This document shows, piece after piece, positions 11,361 through 23,854 of a stretch of DNA of 64,000 nucleotides. The notes beneath the pieces are model-generated. The model was not told where the DNA came from, did no database searches, and worked only from the letters and a program-made list of their open reading frames with translations. The translations under genes and the position numbers were made by a program. The DNA is from Apiospora phragmitis (taxonomy: Eukaryota > Ascomycota > Sordariomycetes > Amphisphaeriales > Apiosporaceae): assembly GCA_038363925.1 (NCBI GenBank), contig JAQQWL010000016.1:868001-932000 (forward strand), given 5' to 3'. The stretch's first letter is position 1; every line of letters starts with the position of its first letter.

Positions 11361-14300
11361 AATAGCTTGAAGCTATCTCGGTATCTCGGATTGACAAAGT
11401 CGATCACCAGCCCTAATTCTCAGCTGCTTCGATTACCACTTACAGATTGCGTGACCCCCTCCCCCTCCCCCTTCTTCTCTTCTTCTCTTCGTCTCTTCTT
11501 CTCCTCATTGTTCTACATCCACCAGTCACCTGGTCCTCTTTATTGGAAACATTCCTTCTCCCGGAACATACCTAATCCAGTGAATATTACCCCGCCTTAT
11601 GTCATCATCGATGGTCCGAATAAAGAACTTGGGAGACGTCCCAATTGGGAAAATCGGAACGTCAAGCCTGGCGCATACATACTAGTTTTTCTAGCCCATC
11701 TCCTTTCATTGAAGAGATTGGGGGAGATCCTCCATATGCATAGAGTCCTGTCCCTATCCCATTCGGGAGTTGCCGTACCTATTGGTCGTCCACATGGTCG
11801 TCCGCCGTCGGGAGAATCCACATCCCGCATGTGGTGAGTATTCAGTTCTACCTCACCCATGTGTGTTACGACATGAGAAGAGACGAGCGCTGTATGCTAC
11901 TAAATACGTCCTTCCAAGACGAGATTTGATGTACATGTATAGAAACATGTTGTAGCAGCGTAGCCAGGACGGCGAGATAACATTCTGCGTGTCAATGACC
12001 ATAAACCAGATGTCTGGGACCCCAAGCACAACGCTCAAAAGCAAAACCTATAACAACTCGAGTCTTCTAAGACATAGAGTCCCCTGTAGGCTTGCCTCTA
12101 TATAGGTTCCCTCGGTACATACATGGGATACACCGAGAGGAGGGTAGATGTTGTCTCGAGTAGGACCCTACCTTTCAGGTCACTGGTGTCTTGTTGGGGA
12201 TAGGCCAGCTTGGCCAGCTACAAAACGCCACACCCAGCTTCTCTCACTAATAACACGATGCAGGGTCCATGATACAGAAGCCGCAAACAGGAAATGTACC
12301 ATATTGAATTGCCTACCGCCATACGGAGTTGCGGTTATGAATGGAATGGGCCAACGGATGCCAGCGGACTAGCATGCTGCCGGACCGCAACTGATCCCAC
12401 CCGGCAAACGATACCTTTTCAGCAAGTCTATGCTGGGGTTCTTGAAGAGAAAACCCCACCCAGGACAATAAATAGCACGTAGTTCAGTACGTAGTACGGG
12501 TAGTTTCAAGGCCAACAACTCTCTGGTTGTTCCACTTGGCAGCAGTGGACCATGCCCAATTATTGATCAAACCGATAGATAGAACCAGATGCAGAGGCCG
12601 CAGGTGGAGGTGGGTTGCCGGTTACACAGCCAGCACGCTGTTAGCCGTCAAACCAAATGGCACTGCAGTGCAAATACAAACCAAACCACCGATCACCAGA
12701 CCTTTGGGGGCCCGATAGTCCCAAAGCATTGTTCGCGTTCCGACTGGGCAACGTAATCACTACGATCGGAACAGGAGAGATCCTGGTTGTAGCCTCTCCT
12801 ACAGCCGCATGCTCACACCGATGACGACCACGGTCCAGCGAGAACGGGTTCTTTCGGTCGAACCACATCTGTACTGCCCATTGGCTCATTTGACGCTCCT
12901 TAGCCAGGATGCGCAAGCGGCTACGGAACTGAGGATGCCTTTTGGACACCTCAAAAACTCTCAATTTACCTCTTGTGAGTAAGTAGGTAAGCAGGAGTTT
13001 CGATGCCTGAAGCTTCTCGTCCGTTCCATATTAAATTGGTGCAAGACTGACCTGAGTGGTGAAGGCTTCCAGAGCTTCTTTTTCTTTTTTTCTCCCAGCA
13101 ATATTATCCCATCAGACTGAGACTTCGTTCCCGTCGCCGTCAATTTTTTCTTGAACCCCGGCTAAAAAGTACCCAATCACGATGTAGCAAACGGGCCCTT
13201 GCACTTCCAGGGGCTATGGTCTTTCGAGGTCTGGCCAGCCAGTACGTGCAAGAACGTGTTGTAGACTCTCGAAGACATGTGGCGTATTCTAAAAAACCTT
13301 TCCATCCGGATTGAGCTACTTTTGGCCGAGAATCTGATGGGAGGAGAGATCAGAAGTGGAGGAGCGCTGATGTTCAATCGACGTGCCTATAAAAGAGCAC
13401 GTCGAATATCATGCTGTCTTGAGAGTAACCATTCTTCTAAGAGCTGTGCCAAGAATAGAAACCAAGCAACGAGTGAAGTCATCGGAGGCTCAGGTACGAG
13501 CCGAGACGGAGCGGAATTGCCCATGATAGGATGATCATTAGCGTGGAAGACGCAGGTCATAAGACCAATCCCGTATCCAGATTACCTGGCAGTGGGTGAG
13601 TGACCTGCTCGGTAGCCACCTGTTCGTCAGATGCACGAAGCTTCTCAGCTGCCCCCACCAGGCAAAAGCGATGCCCTTGGGTTGGGTTTGTACCTCGGTC
13701 ACGTTCCTGGGTCCGGAAAGGGCCAGACTCTGGCCAGGATACGTGTCTGTCCTCTGTTCATTCTTAGCCGCATCCATTGATTATGTAGGTTACATGCCAA
13801 TCAGGAAGTGACGGAGATCAGTCATGGGTGGTGGTGAAAAGGGGAAGAAAACGTGAGCACCGTCTTGTGCTTGTTAGGAAGACGGGGTTCTACTGGAAGT
13901 TGTTGTAGCCCGGATCTTGGACCTCCAGGAGCATCAGGCCTAACGACAGTGGCATCTGGAACATACATACCTACACAATACCTTAGAATGCGGCATTTAA
14001 AGGGCAGTCGTCGTTGAGCATTTGCTTTACTGGTTGTAGAACGGAACATGAACGATATGAAATTACACAGACGCTTGGTTGACGTATCTTCGCAGCAAAG
14101 AAGCGTCCGACAATGCATGGCTAAGGTTAAATAACTACAGGGATCCTGGGGAGTTACTTGGGCCAACCAGTCGGAGTATCAGGTGCGGTGCGGGTATGGG
14201 AAGTTCAGTCGATCGTGAGCCATTCAAATTACGAGTAAGAATCTGTTTCGCAGTTCCAAGGCACCACTGCCAAGGCTCCGTCTACGGCAACAATAAACAA

Positions 14301-16039
14301 CCATCCATGCTATCACGACGCCCCAAAGACCATGTCTCGAGCTGCTCTTCAATGCCTACTTCTATAACGAAACCAGTACACACGCCATATTTCGATATGT
14401 TGGGATGCAGGTGCGGGGTAGGATCTGGCATCTGGCTTGCTTCTGTTCCTATTCGCTCCAGGAAGCAATTCGATGTTTGGTGGTGGGACTCTGGGGATAA
14501 GGATACCCGTCTTTCGAATACCTGGGAAACGAGGGGTTGTTAGGGGTACTGATGTATGCCGAATAGTCGAAAAGTGGAACGAACGACTTATTGAATGGTA
14601 TGTAACATCATACTAGGTAGGTATGTCCAGAAGTATGTCTATAGCATCGTCCTTGTCCTCTGTCCTCTTTTGTCCACCTCACTCTGAGACGACGATGCCA
14701 CGCACAGCTAGGAGGGCCATTATATAACCGTGGAAGGGAGTAGTCGATGGGCAATACACTGGATCAGCCAAACAGGCCTTGTATTCGATTGCTCTCAAAT
14801 TAGATTATGTATGGACACATAGTAGCTGAAGTGTATAAGTGATTGTTGTAGATACTGGCTGTTTTTAGACTGAAGGGAAAGCTAGTAGAATTATACCTAG
14901 GTACACACCCAAAGACACCTCACATCAGGTTTTCATGAGGGCCTGACATAAAAACACACACACACACACATACCTACCTACCTACCTATATATATAGAGA
15001 GAGCGAGAGAGAGATCTGTTCCATCTCGGTCCATTGTCCATCTGGCTTGTTAATTATTATCTACATGCCTAATCTGACACTTCACAGCCTCTTATTAGAA
15101 GTGGATGCTTTTCACCTCGCTTTAAGTCCAACAATTCCGCTCTGACGTGAAGTAGAAAAACGGTCTTGTTTAAACTTCGGCTACAAGGCACTCTTAGCGC
15201 TCGACTCCCCGTCTCGGAAGTGAGCACATGAGCACCTGCATCTTGGACTAATCCCACTTTTCATTCGTCCCTCTCCTAACCCCTGCCAGGCCCTCAAGAT
15301 CCAGTAATAACATCCATGGTTGGATGACCGCATGTCCCAAGTCCGGTAGATGCACTACCTACCTATTCTATTAGATGCCTTTCTGTCAAGGTAGGTAGCC
15401 CACGTATGTACAGAAGAACGCGGATCTATTCGGGGATGAACCGAGATCAAGTATATTCGGTAGCCAGATAACCTACATCATGACAAACTCAACATGCTGT
15501 CGTTGCCTTCGTGCTGACGGGGGTTCTGGACTTCTCAGTCCGATCTCTCTCCTTTGCCCCAAAACCAAATATTCCAGTCCCCACAGGCAAAAGGTAGAGA
15601 GGTCACTTGACAATGTCCCGTGCCAACGGACTCGAACTCTGGGGTGGAGAGTGCTAGAGAGGCAGCATTGTTCCTTCAATGGCCTAGATAGAGCATGCTT
15701 ACGATGTCGCAGGCGAAAGCTGGTCCAAGATGGTCCGGTCCGAGATTGTTTTCAAATTGTTACTTTTTTTTTTTTAGCGGTCTGGTCTGGTGCAAGGAAC
15801 TTGAAGCTGTCGGATTCGGATTGATCAAATTGATATAGTAATAGTAGTAGTAGCAGCAGTAGGTAGCAGCAGTAGTACCTCCATCATTCCAATATCCAAA
15901 ACCCCGCCTCCAGCTTCCCCCCTCCAGTCCGGCCGTGCCCCTCCTCTTCCGCAAGCAGCATGTACACAGAAGTTTGATACATCTACCAGACGAACGAAGC
16001 TGGGAGTAAAGACAGACAACCACCGGCGCCGGCGGCTAC
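11361..16039. other. Gene desert, part 2
   Basis: Non-coding as far as I can see. The longest open frames (about 155 codons, near 11367-11837 and 14079-14543) have erratic composition and no domain. A strongly C/T-rich tract lies at about 11453-11515. A compound microsatellite lies at 14953-15014. Base composition is near balanced, not the AT-rich profile expected of RIP-mutated transposons. Confidence 0.55.
14953..15014 (+). repeat. Compound microsatellite (AC)n-(TACC)n-(TA)n-(GA)n
   Basis: Consecutive runs of AC dinucleotides, four copies of TACC, a short TA run and a GA run with one interruption. This is ordinary slippage-type simple sequence in a non-coding region. Confidence 0.95.
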
Positions 16040-18232
16040 TTCTTACCTACATACCTACCTACCTACTGCAAAGTTGTTTTGTCACACGCCTTGTTGACAG
16101 TTTGGACGAGTCTTTCGCGTCTAATTCTCTCGACTCAGGTCGGAAACTGTAAACTGCACGACACAAAGAGAGAGTCATCAGATCAGGCAGAGACGGCATT
16201 CCTCTCGGGTTTTGGGTCGATCAAGCAGATAGATACATAGAGACGCACTGCAGGCGGGAGGGACCATTCAACGATCGTCATCATAGGCGCGTCGTTTTGT
16301 GTGTCTGCAGCAAAGAATTGACTTCTGTCCCGATTCGGTTGGGCGTGTCACATTGCCCATCACCACCGACACACGCCGCAACGCCAGTGCAGGCCAGCGC
16401 AACAAGCAATTAAAGCACCAACGAACCCCTCCCTCCCCTCTCTCTGTGCTCTTTTTTTCGACACTTGGAACATTCGTGCACCACACACGTCCGAAGCTGC
16501 TGCAAGCACTGTTTCCCACTCACCACTAACCTACCAACAACTTACTTGTACGCACCTCTTTCCTCATCTCCTAGTAAACCACCACCCTCCCCCGGTTCGA
16601 TTCGGATTTTGAAGCCAAGTCCAACAGTACAGTCGCATTGAATATCCACTTTAGACGTCCTGCAAGACTAACCTAACCTACCAGGTATCAAGATTCAAAG
16701 ACGGCCAAGTCTCCCCGTTTTCTACAGGCATGGTCTTCTCCTCATAACGACATCCAGCACTGCATGCGTTAGGTATTGACTGGTAAGCGGTATTTCTACA
16801 CACACCTACCCACCTTAGCTTTACGCCTCTCCTGTTCCCTGTGTGCCCGCCCCCAGACCCCTCTCTTCCATTCTTTACGATTGATTCGAAGCGTGTTCAA
16901 GTCGAGCAACCTAGTGAGCGAGCGAACACTCACGTCCCGTTCGTACACCACCCGCGTGAAGATCAGGACATCATTGTAGTCGGCCTGAAGCTGCAGCAAG
17001 CAAGACGGGGAGAACATTGCCCCTCCTTTCCAGCATAGTAGCTTGGTTCCCAGTGGTGGCATGTACCGGCGCCCTCTTTCGCTCGTTGATAGGTCTTGTG
17101 CCAGCCTAGCGCACGCAGGAGAAAGCAATTCGAGCATGTACATTCGATGATACATGCATCTCCCTTCCCTCGTCCCTCAACCTACATGTACCTAGCAGCA
17201 CCGGGCAGCACGAGAGAGCGAGAGAGAGAAGAGAGAGAGGTTGAGCATCGAGACTGGTTTAGCCAAGGAGACAAGCCGCAGTCGCATGGTGCCAGGCCTA
17301 GCTCGCCCGTCGACTTGTCCATTGCTTTCCCACGCATCTCTCCCCATTTTTCTCCCATCGACCTTGTCCTTCTCCATCACCACTAATAACAGCACTACCT
17401 ACCACACTACCTCGTTACCTCTTACATAACTGCCTACCAGGAGACCGTCATTCGACAGCAAGTCTCCACCTGACACCCCGCTCAACCTTCTTCGCTCAAC
17501 TCAAGTCCACCGTTGCACGACCCTCTGTTAATAACAGAACTGAGAGTGCTTGCTCATTAAAATCCCGTCCCTCTCACGTTGTAACCTATTTCCCACTCTT
17601 CGTATAGGCGTTTGCCCTTTTTCTTAGTAAACAAGCATAAAACCCCCCCCGAACCAAACCAGAAGGGCCTTCGCTGCAGAAGTCTAACCATCTCAGGTCT
17701 ATCTATGAAAGCCCGACCTTGACGAAGATCCAGAGAGAAGCAGGCCCCACGAGTCTCGACATTCCTCGCACCACTTCATTCCAGAGTCCGAAGAGAAGCA
17801 GAGAGACCCGCCAATTCAGCTGTGTTAACACCTCTCACAACCTATTTCAGGCAAGGCGGCAGGCAATCCCCCCAAGGCAAGGGAAAGACAGTGTGCAACC
17901 ATTCACCCACCCGCCACTTCGTCCATCTGGTCAATCAATCAATCGACCAACAAGCAGCACTCAACCAATCCATTGCTTGGGGCCATTAGAAATCATTTCC
18001 TCGTCGCTCTCGGCGTCATCAGTACTCGAGAAATTTGTTTCACTTGTCATCATTGTTTCTTCGGTCGCGGACTCTTCGACAAGGTCCGCACAATTAACAA
18101 TCGCCCAACACGGCAGCACGAGCCAGCGTACCCGCCCGCCTTGACAAGACAACTCAACCCCGCTGACAGCATTTATCAACCTCGCGCCCCTCACGGCCAC
18201 CATTCGTCGCACTGACCGACTCAATCACCATT
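16040..18232 (+). promoter_or_regulatory. Pyrimidine-rich upstream region and probable long leader of GSK3
   Basis: About 2.2 kb upstream of the GSK3 start is rich in CT tracts and CCACC/TTCTC-like strings (for example 16418-16600 and 17325-17460). It lacks any coding frame with a recognisable product. Such composition is typical of promoters and long 5' UTRs of fungal signalling genes. Transcript ends and possible leader introns cannot be placed without RNA data. Confidence 0.4.
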
Positions 18233-19738
18233 ATGTCTGCCAACCGCCCGAATGCGGCCTTTAACTCCCTTCGGATGGGAGGTGAGAGCAATCCTTCATC
18301 GCCGTGTGGGCGCATGATTGGGCAATTAGAGAGACTAAATTTGGACACAGAAATCATCCGCGAAAAGGTGCAAGACGGCATCACTGGCGAGACCAGGGAC
18401 CTACAATACACCCAGTGTAAGATTGTAGGCAATGGCTCTTTCGGTGTCGTTTTCCAGACCAAGCTCTCCCCCTCGGGCGAAGATGCCGCCATCAAGCGGG
18501 TTTTGCAAGACAAGAGATTCAAGGCAAGCCGGCTTCGATCTTCTAGAGATTGCAACGAACCCAAATTCTGACCGAGACTACAGAACCGTGAATTGCAGAT
18601 CATGCGCATCGTCAGACACCCGAACATCGTACAGTTGAAGGCCTTCTACTACTCGAATGGAGAACGCGTGAGCAGTCCCGATGCGGCCTCGGAAGACACA
18701 GCAGTGAGTTGCTGACTTGAGTACAGAAAGACGAGGTGTACCTGAACCTGGTACAGGAGTTCGTTCCCGAGACTGTCTACCGAGCCTCTCGATTCTTCAA
18801 CAAGATGAAGTCAACCATGCCTATCCTCGAGGTTAAACTGTACATCTACCAACTTTTCCGAGCGCTGGCCTACATTCACTCCCAAGGCATATGCCACCGC
18901 GATATCAAACCTCAAAACCTGCTTCTCGACCCTTCGACCGGCATACTCAAGCTGTGCGATTTCGGTAGCGCCAAGATTTTGGTTGAGAATGAGCCCAACG
19001 TCTCGTACATCTGCTCTCGGTACTACCGTGCGCCTGAGCTCATCTTCGGCGCAACCAACTACACAACAAAGATCGGTGAGTTTGACCACTTGCGTTACTA
19101 ATTTCTCTTCTTCTGTCCCCCTTTCCTAATCGACTGTCAGATGTATGGTCAACGGGCTGTGTGATGGCCGAATTGATGCTTGGGCAGCCGCTCTTCCCTG
19201 GAGAGTCGGGCATCGATCAGCTGGTGGAGATCATCAAGGTCCTTGGAACACCAACCCGCGAGCAGATCCGAACGATGAACCCCAATTATATGGAGCATAA
19301 GTTCCCCCAGATCAAGCCTCACCCCTTCAGTAAGGTCTTCCGGAAGGCAGATGCGAACGCTCTAGACCTTATAGCCAAGCTACTCGAGTACACGCCCACT
19401 GAGCGCCTGGGCGCCATTGATGCTATGGTTCACCCCTTCTTCGATGAGCTCCGTGATCCCAATACCAAACTCCCTGACTCGCGACACTCTACGGGCGTCC
19501 TGAAGGACCTGCCTGCGCTGTTCAACTTTACACGGCATGGTAAGTCGCGCCGCCGCTGTCCACAATACACTCATCTCCCCCACTTGTTTGCTAACCCCGC
19601 ACAGAACTGTCGATAGCACCATCGCTCAACCACAAGCTGGTGCCGACGCATGTGCAAGCCTCCCTGGCAGCCAACGGACTAGATATCGACAATTTCACGC
19701 CCATTCCGAAGTCGGAGATGATGGCCAAGCTGGACTGA
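18233..19738 (+). CDS. GSK3: Glycogen synthase kinase 3 (GSK3/shaggy family)
   Basis: Serine/threonine kinase of the CMGC group, acting in cytoplasm and nucleus in growth, stress and developmental signalling. Six exons: 18233-18281, 18351-18523, 18584-18667, 18727-19075, 19141-19539 and 19605-19738, giving 395 aa, the normal fungal length. The first junction creates RMGEIIREKV. The glycine-rich loop is GNGSFGVV (about residue 42). The catalytic loop is HRDIKPQN (about 159) and the DFG is in LCDFGSAK. The activation-loop tyrosine lies in [13 protein letters not shown]. All catalytic residues are present. Intron 2 (18524-18583) has a GCAAGC donor and CAG acceptor, so it is a GC-AG intron; no GT alternative keeps the conserved [12 protein letters not shown]. 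The other introns are GT-AG. The gene is flanked upstream by a 9-kb desert. Confidence 0.96.
18524..18583 (+). other. GC-AG intron of GSK3
   Basis: Sixty bases starting GCAAGC and ending ACTACAG, with CTGAC near 18568-18572 as a possible branch site. Removal joins TTC-AAG to AAC-CGT in frame, giving the invariant KRFKNREL of GSK3 kinases. Confidence 0.88.
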
Positions 19739-21396
19739 GCTCACGCCAGGCCATGCACTCCGGTTACGAGATCTGCCAAGTCTTGAGAGTTGATCTAGTG
19801 ACGTTCGTTTTTATGTATGAGCTTGCTAATTTGGCTCGTGGCGGTTTTGTCCGCATCGGAGCTGCGTACTTGTTGGTGGGTTGGTGATCGGTTCAACGTC
19901 GGATCGGCCCCCCCCCCCCCCCCCCTACCCGGAGTCCGCTATGATGATGGTGATACGAACCGACCGGGAGCTGGAACAGCTCGAACAAACTTCCGTCTAG
20001 GACTTGTCTATTGAGCTATGCAAGGGATTATACCCCTTTTCCCCTCGGAACCCACGATACCCCCCAATGGTTGTCCTCATGGAATCAAGGACTGTCCTCT
20101 TCGCACTGCGCCCTGAAACGCTGGCTGGGTTACGCAGCACTGGACTGGCCCTTTCGCTTGGACTTCTTCTCTGCACGATTGCGATGGCATTCACTTCAAT
20201 ATTCATCTTGTTCGATTACTCAGTTTAACCTTGTGGTGGAAGGACCACGAGGCGGCTGGCACCCTTCCGGTGGTCTTGCGGAAAAAAAAAATGCATTCCC
20301 CCACTTCAGGTCCAAAAGGGAAAGGGAAGGAGGGTGAATGATCTGGCGTATATCTTTTATGGTGCGAAAGGCCACCAGAGTGATGCTTGGTGGCATCCCG
20401 CTTACAAGGAGGACAGATCCTGGGAGGTAGCGGAGTGCTCTTCTTGATGCAGTAGCAGCACAATGGAAAGTGGTCTCCCTCAGGAAGATTCGGCATGACT
20501 TTCTCACAATCAGATTTTCATTACTCCCCAACGACATGCTCGTAACGGTCATGGGCCGTCGAAAGAAAGGTATTCTAAAAAAGGAAGGGATGGCTCATTT
20601 GCTCGGACGGCACCGAGGGGAAGACTGCTGTTGCTGCTTGTATGGCGGAGAAGATGACGGAGAAATCACCCGAAACAGATGATAAATTCCCATGACGGCG
20701 TAGCCCTGTGATGCGGTCCGTGTGAAGTGATGCGAGTAATTATTTATGTTTTGCCCGAGGTTCAAGCATCTCGAAAGGTAGGGGGCCTGTATTATGTATG
20801 TGTAAATCAGCAGCACGTCACAAGTTGCCACAAGTTGCCGCCGGCAATTCCAGTCTCAACCACAGAACTCCTATACGCAGGCTGCAGCACACTTTTCTTC
20901 GCCCACCCACGGTTCTCTCACTTTGGAAGATCCCTCCAAGTAGGACATGGTATTTTCTGCAAACATGAAATGGGTGTGCTCATCAAGTCAACTCTCGTAG
21001 GTACATGTAGGTACCTAGCATCCCGCCTCCTCAGCAGCTCCGATAAGAATCGGACAAAAGAAAAGTCGTACCGAGCTCAGATAAGCTAAGTAGGTATGCT
21101 TGGTAAGCTGGATTGGTGCTGGAAGTACTTCGAACAAGTACCCTGGCTTGCCTGGGCAGCATAAGTGGACTGAGGTCAACATTGGTGAACTTGAATGTTG
21201 TGGGGACCTCCAGTGATCCAACCGTGCGTGAGAGCTCCAGCTAGTAAGTTGCTGCTTTAGGTACTTGTCGCGTCTCATCACGTCGTCCGTCAATTGTCAA
21301 TTTGGGAAGGGAAGCCACTCTTGACCTTCCAACTTCCTACTTGATCCATGCCAACGGTCGATACTCGGTCAACCAACAGCCAGACTCAGACAGATT
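19739..21396. other. Spacer between GSK3 and CBP80
   Basis: About 1.66 kb containing the GSK3 3' UTR and CBP80 promoter. A run of 18 C residues lies at 19908-19925 and a run of A at about 20282-20291. No coding sequence is supported. Confidence 0.6.
19908..19925 (+). repeat. Poly-C run of 18
   Basis: Uninterrupted run of 18 cytosines in the probable 3' UTR of GSK3. Its true length is doubtful because homopolymers elsewhere in this window appear to be miscalled. Confidence 0.85.
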
Positions 21397-23854
21397 ATGG
21401 CGGATTACGATCGTAGACAAGGCGGTCGTGGCGGCGGTGGCTACAATCGCAAACGTCGTTATAGAGGTGAGTACTCTGTTCCCTAACACGTTATATGGCC
21501 CTGGAAGCCTTGAAAGCAAAGCGGCTCTTCGCTTGACCAGAATCTCACTATTTCGGCAGATGACGATGAATCCGATCACAGACCTCAGCGTCGCCGATAC
21601 AACGAGCCTCCGCTGCACGTTCGAATCCGGAAACAACTCTTGACCTTGGCCGAATCGCCATTGCGACGATGGCACGAAGAGATCCAAACTACTGCGCACA
21701 TGGTAGTCGACAATTATGATAAGGAAGAAGTTCGGACCAACTTCCTCGAGCTCGTTCCCCAGATCGTCGTCGAGCAGCCACTCAAGACGCCTTTTGTCGC
21801 TGCCGTTGTCCTCGTTGCCAACTCTCTCAAGCCCGAGGTTGCGACGGACGTCCTTGCTCGCATCGCGCCCTTGACCGAGGAAAAGATCAAGCTGGGCGAG
21901 TGGCGTGATGTCAAGCTCTATCTCAAGCTTCTTGCGTGCCTTCAGAGCTGCCTCGAGGGCGATGGCCTGTTCCCGGCTCTGGAGGAATTGTTCAACCGCG
22001 CCGTGGAGCTTCAAACAAGCAACTCGGACGATACTATCGGCACCGAACTCGTCAAAATTATCTTGCTGACGATACCATACGCGATGGCGGCCGGATCGAG
22101 CCAGGCACAGCAGAAGGCTGCGGATCTCATGGATAAGACTGATGTGATTGCATCCGAACCCCATGCGCTTCAGGCCCTCATTGACCCTCATCATGCTGAG
22201 AAAGGCGAGGACAGTCCTACAGCAAACTCAAGTTTGATTGGGATGCTGCAGAAACAGCTCCAGAACGAAGCTCTGAATGGCTGGGAGCTGAAGTGTCTAC
22301 CTCGTCCGTGGCAGATGCCTTTGGAAGAGATCGAGCTGCAGGAGAAGATGGAGAATGCTCAAAAGCACCCTCTACCTGCCATCGCCATACCCGAGACTGT
22401 CATCACAGGGCCACGGCCCTTGTTCCCCGAGATATACATGTCTGTCTATGCCAACCAGGAGGTTGAATCGGTGCCGCCTGTCAGCAATGTCGCTGCTTCT
22501 TTGATCCGAGATGGACTGCTCGACACGATCAACATTATGGATTTCAACCGTAACGTCACAGCACGATACTTGATTGATGTCGACTGCTACTTCGCGGACG
22601 GCACCTTCGTCAAACGCGCAACGCCTTTCGACCGACTGCGGGATATTGATGGCGGTCGATCCACCTGGAAGCCCGAGGATGTGGCAGTGGACGCTGTTTT
22701 CTCTCAGCTTTTTCAGTTACCCAGCCCCGAGCACAAGCTGGTGTATTACCATTCGGTGCTGACGGAGGCCTGCAAGCTGGCACCGGCTGCGATAGCTCCA
22801 AGCTTGGGCAGGGCCATTCGCTACGCCTACCATAATATTCATCAACTAGACCTTGAGCTTGGCTACCGTTTCTTGGACTGGTTTACCCACCATCTCAGCA
22901 ACTTCGGTTTCATGTGGAAGTGGACCGAATGGGCCGACGACGTGGATCTTCCTGACATCCACCCGTGCAAGGCCTTTATCATTGGCGCGCTGGACAAAGA
23001 GATCCGACTAAGCTTTGCACAACGTATAAAAGGCACACTCCCTCCCAATACCAGGTCCTCATCGGGCCTGAGAAGGAGCAAGATACACCGGACTTCAAAT
23101 TCAATAATGACCACACCCCTTTCTCGGCGAGGGCAAGGAATTGGCTCAGTTACTCAAGAGAAAAGCCCCGGATGAGGAAATACAGCCCGTCATCGCCCGA
23201 ATTCATGCCGCCGCACTCGAGCAGTCGATCGATCCGCTTGTTTCTAGCACCGATGTTTTCATGACTGCCATCTGCTGGGTCGGATCCAAGTCGCTCTCTC
23301 ACGTTCTTGCTTGCATAGAGCGCACCAAGGACAGACTGCTCGACGTGGGCGCTGCCTCGGAAGCTGCCCGACTGCAAATCATCACGTCGGTGATTTCGTA
23401 CTGGTCAGCGCAGCCAGGCGTCGCGATTGTCATCATTGAGAAGCTATTGAATTATAGCATAATCACTCCTGGTGCTGTGATTGATTGGGCTCTTGTCAGT
23501 GGCAAGGCAGGCCCTGGCGGCGAAGCGCTCAGCAAATCTTGGGTATTCGAGCTTGTTCTCAACACAGTTGTCAAGGTCACCGGCCGTGTTCGTCAAGTGC
23601 TTACCAGCGGTGTGGCTGATGGTGCAGCTGATACAGAAGTTACGGCCATGCGAGACCTATTCAAGTCGATGGATGATGCGCTCGTCAGCTGGGCAGAGGG
23701 TACGAAGGATCAGATGATGGACCCGGCTGAACCTATGGATGGTCTTGGTGGAAAGCGAGTAGAGCTCGTTCAGCGATGGGGTGAGCGATGGCTGCGTGTG
23801 TTCCGGCGTCGCTCTGCTATCGAGGAGGCACATATGCTGGCCACCAAGCAGTGA
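21397..23854 (+). CDS. CBP80: Nuclear cap-binding complex large subunit CBP80 (two frame breaks)
   Basis: Large subunit of the nuclear cap-binding complex (yeast Sto1). With CBP20 it binds m7G caps and links splicing, export and decay. Exon 1 is 21397-21466 and exon 2 runs from 21560. The N-terminus is a Gly/Arg-rich tail, followed by LHVRIRKQLLTLAES and an alpha-helical MIF4G-type solenoid. The expected length is about 788 aa, the same as the human protein. As given, the frame breaks twice. Near 23044-23046 (CCTCCCAAT) the reading must move back one base to continue as PQYQVLIGPEKE. Near 23129 (TCGGCGAGG) it must move back again to give FSAEGKELAQLL. Each break is repaired by one extra base in a C or G run. 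All flanking protein is well conserved and free of stops, so base-call errors are more likely than gene decay. No GT-AG intron explains either break. Confidence 0.9.

Noticed and set aside
11367..11837. 156-codon open frame as a gene
   Set aside because: It includes a translated CT tract, has no domain, and no good splice or conservation signal.
14079..14543. 154-codon open frame as a gene
   Set aside because: Irregular composition, no recognisable motif, and overlaps a frame of similar size on the other strand.
16588..16612. B-box-like GGTTCGATTCG suggesting a tRNA
   Set aside because: No T-stem pairing, acceptor arm or A-box can be built around it.
21337..22194. Minus-strand open frame of 285 codons over CBP80
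   Set aside because: It is antisense to conserved CBP80 coding sequence and is explained by codon bias.
23038..23135. Programmed minus-one frameshifting in CBP80
   Set aside because: There is no canonical slippery heptamer or evident downstream structure, and similar breaks occur in three other unrelated genes, so base-call error is simpler.
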